Assembly (NCBI GenBank): GCA_002719595.1
Contig: PBEJ01000006.1
Coordinates: 51,440 to 57,078 of the forward strand
DNA: 5,639 bases
From: Verrucomicrobiales bacterium
Lineage (GTDB): Bacteria > Verrucomicrobiota > Verrucomicrobiia > Limisphaerales > UBA1100
Direction: 5' to 3'
The position numbers were made by a program, and so were the translations under genes. Every line of letters begins with the position of its first letter. Positions within the stretch are counted from its first letter, which is position 1. Below are positions 1 through 5,639 of this stretch, one piece after another. The notes beneath the pieces are model-generated. The model ran no database searches. It was not told the origin of the DNA and saw only the letters and a program-made list of their open reading frames with translations.

Positions 1-30
1 TTATTTGATTTTTTAGGCGCGAGATAGAGG

Positions 31-846
31 CTAATGAACACGTTCGTGCCCCGTATATATATTCATCTTATTATTGCGCATAAAGCCTATTAAGGTTTGA
101 TTGTTTTCATTAGCAAACTCAATAGCTAGCGAAGTAGGTGCTGATATAGCTGCAACGATTGGTATTTTTCCGGCAAGAGATTTTTGTATTATTTCATAGG
201 AAACCCTCCCGCTAACCATCAGAACTGTTGATGAAAGGTCAATTTCGCGGAGCATTGAATACCCTATAACCTTATCAACGGCGTTGTGTCTTCCGACATC
301 TTCACTTGAGTAAACTATTGAACCGTATTTATCGAATAGAGCAGCAGCATGTAGTCCTCCGGTTTGCTTAAAGGTATCTTGTGCATTTTTAAGTTTTTCC
401 GGAAATCTATTGAGCTTTTCAATTGAGATTGAAATATCTGATTCAATCGAGGGGAACAGGGATTGCAATGATTCGATAGATTTTTTCCCGCAAATTCCGC
501 AACTTGAGTTTGTGTAGGACTGGCGATCCATTTTTTCATAATCTATACTTATATCAGGATGTAGATAGACGTTTATAATGTTACGATCATCAGTTGTTTT
601 GTCATCTGTGCAATGGGCAATTTCAAGAATATCACTTCGCTTTTTTATGATTCCTTCGGTTGATATAAAACCTGCAGCAAGATCTATATCGTTGCCGGGG
701 GTTCTCATGGTTGTTGCGATGGCTTTGCCTCGGATTCGTATCTCTAAGGGCTCCTCAAGTGCAACTTTGTCAGGGGCTACTGTGATTGATTGATTAGCGG
801 ATAATTTTCTTATTGTGATTTGCCGAGATTGTGTTGCTCTGCTCAT
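31..846 (-). CDS. fdhD: Formate dehydrogenase accessory sulfurtransferase FdhD
   Basis: FdhD is a cytoplasmic chaperone that takes sulfur from the cysteine desulfurase IscS and passes it to the Mo/W-bis-molybdopterin guanine dinucleotide cofactor of formate dehydrogenases; without it the enzyme is made but inactive. The complete 271-residue product is close to the usual 265-280. Family marks, in order: the N-terminal EEPLEIRI segment (31-38) and RTPGNDIDLAAGF (48-60); the sulfur-carrying CxxC at Cys116 and Cys119 in SSCGICGK (E. coli Cys121/Cys124); GGLHAAALF (163-171); the cofactor-binding EDVGRHNAVDK (182-192); and SGRVSYEI (212-219) followed by KIPIVAAISAPTSLAI. All key residues look intact. 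The ATG at 846 shares an ATGA overlap with the protease stop and has no strong Shine-Dalgarno sequence, so translation is probably coupled to the protease gene. No formate dehydrogenase or molybdopterin gene is visible here; its client must be encoded elsewhere or beyond the left edge. Confidence 0.96.
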   Translation of the reverse strand: MSRATQSRQITIRKLSANQSITVAPDKVALEEPLEIRIRGKAIATTMRTPGNDIDLAAGFISTEGIIKKRSDILEIAHCTDDKTTDDRNIINVYLHPDISIDYEKMDRQSYTNSSCGICGKKSIESLQSLFPSIESDISISIEKLNRFPEKLKNAQDTFKQTGGLHAAALFDKYGSIVYSSEDVGRHNAVDKVIGYSMLREIDLSSTVLMVSGRVSYEIIQKSLAGKIPIVAAISAPTSLAIEFANENNQTLIGFMRNNKMNIYTGHERVH

Positions 847-3800
847 TGCAAACTACTTACGGATTTTTTAACCAATAGACTGATGGCTTTTTCCAATTGG
901 GGGTCTTCACCTTTTAGCCATTGCTCAGGTGTTACCCATAATTGAAAGTCGGGCTTTTCTCCATTGTTTTCCATGTTAGTTCCATCCATTCTGAATACGC
1001 CACGTCCCGGGATGCGTGCTTTTGTTCCGTCAGTTAAGGTGAATCCGGATGTCCAGATAACGTATCCAGGTGTAGGCATCCCTACCAGTTTGGCTAGCCC
1101 ACGTTGCCGCATCGCATATGGAAACATTTCGCCGTTTGAGTAGCTGTGTTCGTTCATGAGAACTACAATTGGCTTATTCCATGCTCTACTTGGTGCCAGC
1201 TCCGGTTCGCGGTCCCTGGATTTATATATTCCGTGAGGTTTGCGTTCTAGCCAATCAATTAAAGTATCTGAAATATTCCCGCCATTATTGAAACGTACGT
1301 CGAATATCATTGCGTTTTTTCCCTGGATATATTCGTAGACTTCCTTTTCAAACTTAGCCTGGTCACTGCTGCCCATTGCAGAAATATGTAAATATCCCAC
1401 TTTACCGCTCGTAGATTTCTCAACTCTTCTCCTGAGCTCTTGGGTTGTTTCCTGATAGCGTAACTTACGCCATTCGGATTCGGATATAAGTTTATAAGTT
1501 ACAACTCTGGAGCCTTCTTTTGAAGGTTTTGAGTTTACTGTAAATTTAGTTAATACATTGGGTTTCTGCGTAATAAATTTGAATAGTAGTTCATCTGATA
1601 ATACATCTTTTCCATCGATTTGAAGAATGTACTCTCCCGGTTTGATTTGGGTTTTTTCAAATGACCCTGGGGCGCCATTCGGGACATTTTTTACTTTTAT
1701 GCCGATTCCACTGTGTGAGTAGTCAATCGTAAAACCCAAATGAGGGGTTTTTCTTTGGGATGTAGATGGAGGAATAGGTGAAAGTTCGGTATGGGACGCA
1801 TCTAGCTCGCCAACCATCATTTGCAAGAGTGTTGCAAATTCATCGTTCGTATCAACTGAAGAAATTCGTTTTAAGTATTTATTGCGTAATGCAGTCCAAT
1901 CACGGCCGTGAAAATTCCCATCGTAAAATCTGTGATGATACGTTTTCCAGAATTGATAGAACGCAGCAGTTCTCTTGGAGGTAATATCATTAACAATATT
2001 TGCTGAGAAAGTGATTTGTGCGGCGCTCCCATTATCTAGCTTCATCAGGTACATTTTACCCGATTTCATAAATGTAGCACTCCTGCCGCTCGGCAGGACG
2101 CGTAGGGCGACTCGTCCGCCATCATCATTCATTTTTTTGACTTCTTTGCCGTCATGACTGGATCGGTATACATTACCTCCGGATAGAAAATATATTCGTC
2201 CATCAGAAGTCATTGTCAGGTCAGAGGAAGGGTTGGTTGATGATATCTTTTGAATCCGTGAGCTAATGTTATTAAAATCTATTTTAATTTCAGGGGTTTT
2301 GCTCGGCTTAACATATTTTTGGTCTACATCTGTATTTCTAAATTTGTCTGGCTGAAGTGAAACCCGGTAAAGGCCTTCTCCAGATCTATTACTCTGGAAA
2401 TACAGGTATTTCCCGTCAGGTGACCAGATAGGCTGGCTGTGGAAAGCACTTAACCTTGTGATATTTACGGCCTTACCCCCTTTGGTGGGAATGATCCAGA
2501 TATTATAAGAACTGCTGCCAGTGCGTGTGGTGTAAGCAATCCACTTTGAATCCGGTGACCACTCATAATCAATTCCACCTCGACCCCTCATGTGAATGCC
2601 GGGGAGCTTGAATATGCGTAGGACTTTTTTGTCGTCTAAGTTTAAACTATGAAGGCCTCCTTCAGGTCCTGCCACCCAGAAAAAAAGTTGTTTTCCATCT
2701 GGGCTCACACGTAGTCTAACAATGTTTTCTTCTCTCTTCCACAGTGGGTTTTGAGTCCGCTTTACAAGGTCATATTCATAAATGCGTGTATTCCCTTCAC
2801 GATCCGAAGTGAAATAGAATTTTTTCCCGTCTTTTGACCATGAAAAATCGGAGTCTTCACCGGCCCACGTAGTATGTTGTGTTGCAATTTCGTCTAACTC
2901 TTTTTCAATACCTTTTGATTTTGCTGTTTTCACTGTCCAAATATCACCTTTTAGCCCAAATAGAATGGTTTTTCCATCTGGGGATGGCTCGGCTTCAGTG
3001 GCTCCGCTTGTGGCTTTTGAATATTCATTCACATTACGCTTAACATCTGAATTGATTAATAATTCTATTTTCTTTGGAGCTTTAGAATTACGACCAAGAA
3101 TCCAGATGCCATCATCATATTCAAAGACAATGTCTCCAGTTTTAGATGCAATACTTGGGTAGCGTACAGAATCTGTTTTAAAATATGTGATCTGTTTTAA
3201 TTTACCTTCTAGGTCTGAGACCCAGAGATTTGGTGTCATTTTACTACTGTTTGGTACTGCGGTTGGCTGTTCATCTATTTTTGCTAGGGTAGGAGTAGCT
3301 TCAGCTGTGGTGACGAGTAATATTTCTCTGCCTTCTGGCATGAATTGGCTGTATAAATATTGTCGTTCATCTCCAAGGAGTTTATTGCGTTCCTTTGTTT
3401 CAAGGTTATAAATCCAGACTTGGGCAGCAGCTGAACCTCTGTATCTGGCCCTATACCAAGGCATTCCATATCGAGTATAGACCATCTTCTTTCCGTCCGG
3501 AGCCCAGCGTGGGTAACGAAGTGTTGCGTAATCTTCACATATTGTTTTTGATCTTAGGCTGGCAACATCAACCGTCATGATGTCATAGGTTGGACGATTG
3601 CGCCTTGAACCGAAGGCAATTCTTTTTCCATCTGGACTCCATCCGAATGGGATTTCGTGGCCAGAATGCCATGTTAATCGTCTAGGGGTTCCGCCTTTCG
3701 AAGGGATTACAAATATATCAAAATTTCCATAACGTTTACTGCCAAAGGCCACCCAATTGCCATCTGGTGAAAATATCGGGTAACCATCATAATCAAGGTG

Positions 3801-3995
3801 GAATGTAATAGGCCTGGCTTCTTTGCCGTCTATATTTGATTTCCATATATCACCACGATAGACAAAGACTATTTCTTTACCCGAAGGGCTTATAGAGGGG
3901 TGTCGTGCCCCTATGGCTGATTTGGGTTTTGGGGTCGGAAGCTGGGCGGACGCATGCGTGAAAATTAGAGCAAGCAGGAGGGCAAATAATCGCAT
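843..3995 (-). CDS. Exported tricorn-type protease (two beta-propellers, PDZ, S41 peptidase)
   Basis: The gene encodes 1050 residues, near the 1071 of Thermoplasma tricorn, an S41-related protease that trims oligopeptides as a hexamer. Layout: signal peptide 1-17 (MRLFALLLALIFTHASA, then Gln; no lipobox cysteine); first propeller about 20-320 with PD40-type SPDGK/W blades; second propeller about 335-660 with further SPDGK blades; C1 helical part from about 666; PDZ about 752-835; C2 protease core about 860-1030. The catalytic residues align with tricorn Ser745-His746, Ser965 and Glu1023: here Ser734-His735 (DASHTE), nucleophile Ser953 (YSNGE) and Glu1009 (MENNGEKPD). The S41-type FDVRFNNGG precedes the nucleophile. 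The signal peptide predicts a periplasmic or outer-surface enzyme, unlike archaeal cytosolic tricorn. I chose the ATG at 3995 because it gives a textbook MR signal start; an in-frame TTG two codons upstream (4001) is possible. Neither has a clear Shine-Dalgarno sequence. The TGA overlaps the fdhD ATG. The peptide substrates are unknown. Confidence 0.93.
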   Translation of the reverse strand: MRLFALLLALIFTHASAQLPTPKPKSAIGARHPSISPSGKEIVFVYRGDIWKSNIDGKEARPITFHLDYDGYPIFSPDGNWVAFGSKRYGNFDIFVIPSKGGTPRRLTWHSGHEIPFGWSPDGKRIAFGSRRNRPTYDIMTVDVASLRSKTICEDYATLRYPRWAPDGKKMVYTRYGMPWYRARYRGSAAAQVWIYNLETKERNKLLGDERQYLYSQFMPEGREILLVTTAEATPTLAKIDEQPTAVPNSSKMTPNLWVSDLEGKLKQITYFKTDSVRYPSIASKTGDIVFEYDDGIWILGRNSKAPKKIELLINSDVKRNVNEYSKATSGATEAEPSPDGKTILFGLKGDIWTVKTAKSKGIEKELDEIATQHTTWAGEDSDFSWSKDGKKFYFTSDREGNTRIYEYDLVKRTQNPLWKREENIVRLRVSPDGKQLFFWVAGPEGGLHSLNLDDKKVLRIFKLPGIHMRGRGGIDYEWSPDSKWIAYTTRTGSSSYNIWIIPTKGGKAVNITRLSAFHSQPIWSPDGKYLYFQSNRSGEGLYRVSLQPDKFRNTDVDQKYVKPSKTPEIKIDFNNISSRIQKISSTNPSSDLTMTSDGRIYFLSGGNVYRSSHDGKEVKKMNDDGGRVALRVLPSGRSATFMKSGKMYLMKLDNGSAAQITFSANIVNDITSKRTAAFYQFWKTYHHRFYDGNFHGRDWTALRNKYLKRISSVDTNDEFATLLQMMVGELDASHTELSPIPPSTSQRKTPHLGFTIDYSHSGIGIKVKNVPNGAPGSFEKTQIKPGEYILQIDGKDVLSDELLFKFITQKPNVLTKFTVNSKPSKEGSRVVTYKLISESEWRKLRYQETTQELRRRVEKSTSGKVGYLHISAMGSSDQAKFEKEVYEYIQGKNAMIFDVRFNNGGNISDTLIDWLERKPHGIYKSRDREPELAPSRAWNKPIVVLMNEHSYSNGEMFPYAMRQRGLAKLVGMPTPGYVIWTSGFTLTDGTKARIPGRGVFRMDGTNMENNGEKPDFQLWVTPEQWLKGEDPQLEKAISLLVKKSVSSLQ

Positions 3996-4012
3996 GGGCA
4001 ATTTTTAGAATA

Positions 4013-4025
4013 AACTGGGGCAGTT
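4013..4025 (-). repeat. Short perfect inverted repeat between the VOC and protease genes
   Basis: On the minus strand this reads AACTG-CCC-CAGTT, a perfect 5-bp stem with a 3-nt loop, inside the only real intergenic gap of the window (about 50 bp, 3996-4045). The stem has just two G-C pairs and is followed by TATTCTAAAAATT, not a run of T, so it is not a convincing intrinsic terminator. It lies 17 bp upstream of the protease ATG, where it could be an operator half-site pair or a weak hairpin in the leader, or chance. The gap also holds a poor -10-like TATTCT with no good -35 partner, so an internal promoter is possible but unproven. Confidence 0.25.
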
Positions 4026-4045
4026 GGCAAAAAATATATGAGGTA

Positions 4046-4498
4046 TTAGTTATGCCATTTTTGTAATTCAACAATATTGCTTTCCGGGTCAGTCATATAA
4101 ATAAGGCTAAGCTTTCCTGCCCCAGAGATATCAATTGTAACCAAATTACCATAATCGTCCCCGCCAAAGTGTTTTATTTGATTTCGTTTTTCTTCTATGT
4201 CATCGACTTCAAATGCGATATGGGCAAATCCAGGCCTATTTAAAGGGCGAGGGGAATCTTCACCGTTATCTGAAAAGGTAAAGATTTCAATAGTTGGGCC
4301 GTTTTCCCCATGGCCGGGGACGCTAAGGTGTCTGCCTTGGACTCTGACCCCCTGCATGCGGGTTAATTCATCAATGTGTTTTCCATGGTGATTTCGCTCA
4401 CTACTGTAGGGCTTACAATCAAAGACTTGTTCATAAAATTCGCATAGTTTACGCCAATCATGAGCTATTATGTTAATGTGAGCGTACCTTGTTGGCAT
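4046..4498 (-). CDS. VOC (glyoxalase/bleomycin-resistance fold) family protein
   Basis: This 150-residue cytoplasmic protein has two beta-alpha-beta-beta-beta modules of the vicinal-oxygen-chelate superfamily, which bind one divalent metal and activate a vicinal oxygen-bearing substrate. The first module opens with YAHINIIAHDWRKLCEFYEQ and closes with PTIEIFTF. The second opens with GFAHIAFEVDDIEE and closes with the typical YMTDPESNIVELQ. All four expected metal ligands are present: His7, Glu71, His93 and Glu144. That pattern is shared by glyoxalase I, methylmalonyl-CoA epimerase and many uncharacterised members, so I do not assign a reaction; automatic labels such as lactoylglutathione lyase would be guesses. 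The ATG at 4498 lies 8 bp past the queD TAG. A purine-rich GGGGAG covers the last queD codons but is about 13 nt from the ATG, rather far for a Shine-Dalgarno site, so coupling with queD translation is likely. Confidence 0.9.
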   Translation of the reverse strand: MPTRYAHINIIAHDWRKLCEFYEQVFDCKPYSSERNHHGKHIDELTRMQGVRVQGRHLSVPGHGENGPTIEIFTFSDNGEDSPRPLNRPGFAHIAFEVDDIEEKRNQIKHFGGDDYGNLVTIDISGAGKLSLIYMTDPESNIVELQKWHN

Positions 4499-4506
4499 GA
4501 GCTAAT

Positions 4507-4869
4507 CTATTCTCCCCGATAAATACAACTAGCGTTGCAAGTTTCAGAAATTTCTATTGCAGTTAGGTTGGGTAGCTTAGGGCTTACTTCTTCCCAAATC
4601 CATTTGGCAATATTTTCACTGGTTGGATTTTCCAGGCCGTTAATTTCATTGAGATGTCGATGGTCTAGTTTTACCCAAGTAGGGTGAAATGCTTTTTTGA
4701 TTTCATCATAGTCAACCAGCCATCCCAGTTTTTCATCACACATACCCGACACAGTGAGTTCCACTTTAAAACTGTGTCCATGAAGTCGGTGGCACTTATG
4801 GTCGGCTGGTAAATTAGGAAGCGAATGAGCCGCTTCAAATTGAAATCTTTTTTTAAGTTCTACGTGCAT
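4507..4869 (-). CDS. queD: 6-carboxy-5,6,7,8-tetrahydropterin synthase QueD
   Basis: QueD is a cytoplasmic T-fold enzyme that converts 7,8-dihydroneopterin triphosphate to 6-carboxytetrahydropterin, releasing acetaldehyde and triphosphate. This is the step before QueE and QueC on the way to preQ0 and tRNA queuosine. The 120-residue product matches the E. coli length (about 121). The zinc ligands are His15, His30 and His32. Cys26 lies in the C-x3-H-G-H arrangement that marks QueD, as against PTPS-III (E-x3-HGH) or the PTPS-II spacing. Asp69-His70 (in LDHRHLN) complete the catalytic set, Glu109 (in SETCNAS) should hold the pterin, and the protein ends CIYRGE as in E. coli. The frame stays open 31 codons further upstream to an ATG at 4962, but that stretch lies antiphase inside the reductase gene and has no QueD similarity. 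Starting at 4869 gives the normal N-terminus (MHVELKKRFQFEAAHS) and a TAAAATG junction with the reductase stop, which suggests coupled translation. No other queuosine gene is visible. Confidence 0.96.
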   Translation of the reverse strand: MHVELKKRFQFEAAHSLPNLPADHKCHRLHGHSFKVELTVSGMCDEKLGWLVDYDEIKKAFHPTWVKLDHRHLNEINGLENPTSENIAKWIWEEVSPKLPNLTAIEISETCNASCIYRGE

Positions 4870-4870
4870 T

Positions 4871-5639
4871 TTACTGTTCCCAGTCAGTCCATGACACCAA
4901 ATCAGCGATGGTTGGACGGCCATCGTGTCTCCACCCCAGGGCTGGTTCTTGCATTTTACCAATAGGGCAAATTCGAGTCACCCCCCAATGTGCCAGCTTT
5001 TTGAAAAGGATTTCAGCTTCATTTTTAGGGGCTGATAAACCAACTGTTGAAACTTGTCCGCGTGTCATTTCGGCCACGCGGAGCATTTCATCGATGTCAT
5101 TAATGCTTTTGACGTGTATAAATCTATTTTGGCAGGAGGTTGTGAATAGCGGGTCTTCCTCAAAAACCACAGTCCAACTTGTATCTGTTTCGCTTGACCA
5201 TTGCCTGACATCACCGGTTCTTAATGCACGAGATTCAAAAAATTTGCGTTTGTAAAGGATATCACCGTCAATTTCAGCTGGTATATCGCCTCTTGGTTGT
5301 AGGTTTTCAATTGCTGCAAGTGATTCAGCAAGCATTCCGGAAAATAACTCAGGGCTTACGGCTCCGCCTTTTTCAATATAGATGATGTGGGGCGAGAGGC
5401 ACCCTAATTGGTTCCATGAAGCAATATCCTGCGCTGCTGATTTAGCGAGTTCCCTTGCCATTGCCCTGCTGAGCATATCCTTTTGTATATAAGCAAGGCT
5501 TACCTTCTGGCCATAGCCAATGAATTTTTTATCGTTAGTGATTTTCGAACGGATAGAATTAATTGTTTCATCGCGCCCTGTAGCGATAATGCAATCACTC
5601 TCATCAAAAAGTATTTTTTCAAGTGTTGGCTCAGTTCCG
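4871..5639 (-). CDS. Acyl-CoA reductase, LuxC family (3' part; 5' end beyond window)
   Basis: This is the C-terminal 255 residues of an NAD(P)H-dependent reductase with the aldehyde-dehydrogenase fold (LuxC-like, PF05893 type). Family members reduce fatty acyl groups, taken from CoA or from a partner acyl-protein synthetase, to aldehydes through an acyl-cysteine intermediate in the cytoplasm. The frame stays open from the TAA at 4871-4873 to the right edge, so the internal ATG at 5476 is not the start. Visible marks, numbered from the first complete codon: IIATGRDETI (17-26), a FIGYGQKVS block (39-47), and NQLGCLSPH (76-84), whose Cys80 (codon 5399-5401) is the probable nucleophile. The C-terminal block RICPIGKMQEP followed by GWRHDGRP and a WTDWE end is what I recall from non-luminescent LuxC homologues. 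About 175 residues follow the cysteine, close to the roughly 190 in Vibrio LuxC. queD begins 1 bp after its stop. No luxAB or luxE is visible, so bioluminescence is not implied. The acyl substrate cannot be read from the sequence. Confidence 0.87.
   Translation of the reverse strand, partial: GTEPTLEKILFDESDCIIATGRDETINSIRSKITNDKKFIGYGQKVSLAYIQKDMLSRAMARELAKSAAQDIASWNQLGCLSPHIIYIEKGGAVSPELFSGMLAESLAAIENLQPRGDIPAEIDGDILYKRKFFESRALRTGDVRQWSSETDTSWTVVFEEDPLFTTSCQNRFIHVKSINDIDEMLRVAEMTRGQVSTVGLSAPKNEAEILFKKLAHWGVTRICPIGKMQEPALGWRHDGRPTIADLVSWTDWEQ

Noticed and set aside
1..30. A possible terminator or start of another gene left of fdhD
   Set aside because: On the minus strand this 30-bp tail is AT-rich, but I find no stem-loop before the A/T run and no open frame; too little sequence is available to call anything.
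3284..3538. An 84-codon minus-strand frame inside the protease gene
   Set aside because: It is out of phase with a continuous propeller-repeat coding sequence that has family motifs on both sides; no frameshift is needed.
2400..3910. Recurring TTTTCCATCTGGxGA-like DNA words that look like a dispersed repeat
   Set aside because: They encode the SPDGK motif of successive beta-propeller blades at the same reading phase, so the similarity is at protein level and not a DNA repeat or CRISPR-like array.
4870..4962. A 31-codon N-terminal extension of QueD starting at the ATG at 4962
   Set aside because: It overlaps the reductase coding frame, has no QueD similarity, and the internal ATG at 4869 gives the family's normal N-terminus and length.
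4908..5255. A plus-strand open frame of 115 codons opposite the reductase
   Set aside because: It lies antisense within a well-supported LuxC-family gene, has no recognisable motif, and is explained as a shadow of that gene's codon usage.
4871..5639. A bioluminescence (lux) operon, suggested by the LuxC-family protein
   Set aside because: No luciferase luxAB, luxD or luxE sequence is present, the neighbours are unrelated, and LuxC-type reductases are common in dark bacteria.

Overview
All five genes in this window lie on the minus strand and are packed head to tail, so they read from the right edge towards the left. The order of transcription is: an acyl-CoA reductase of the LuxC family (5' end outside the window), QueD (6-carboxy-5,6,7,8-tetrahydropterin synthase), a small VOC/glyoxalase-fold protein, a very large exported tricorn-type protease, and FdhD (formate dehydrogenase accessory sulfurtransferase). 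The junctions are 1 bp (reductase/queD), 8 bp (queD/VOC), about 50 bp (VOC/protease) and a 4-bp ATGA overlap (protease/fdhD). Coding density is close to 100%. I found no RNA gene, insertion sequence, CRISPR array, phage gene or clear terminator, and no stretch over 300 bases lacks a gene.

The organism looks like a moderately AT-rich Gram-negative bacterium. The protease has a clean Sec signal peptide with an ASA|Q cleavage site, QueD resembles the E. coli enzyme almost along its whole length, and a bacterial tricorn homologue plus a non-luminescence LuxC-type reductase would suit a marine gammaproteobacterium or a member of the PVC group. The sequence alone does not settle which.

Region by region: 4871-5639 holds the C-terminal 255 residues of the reductase, including its likely catalytic cysteine. 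4507-4869 is a complete, canonical queD. 4046-4498 is a single VOC module with all four expected metal ligands. 843-3995 encodes a 1050-residue tricorn homologue with two beta-propellers, a PDZ domain and a split S41 serine-protease domain whose catalytic Ser-His, Ser and Glu residues can all be found. 31-846 is a complete fdhD with the CxxC motif.

The genes do not form a textbook pathway. QueD serves tRNA queuosine synthesis, FdhD matures Mo/W formate dehydrogenases, tricorn trims peptides, and LuxC-type enzymes reduce activated fatty acids to aldehydes. One speculative metabolic link is that the GTP-to-queuosine route releases formate (GTP cyclohydrolase I) and acetaldehyde (QueD), while the neighbours touch formate oxidation and acyl-CoA/aldehyde chemistry. 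Simple genome compaction explains the arrangement equally well. I see no strong evidence of a new defence or mobile system here.
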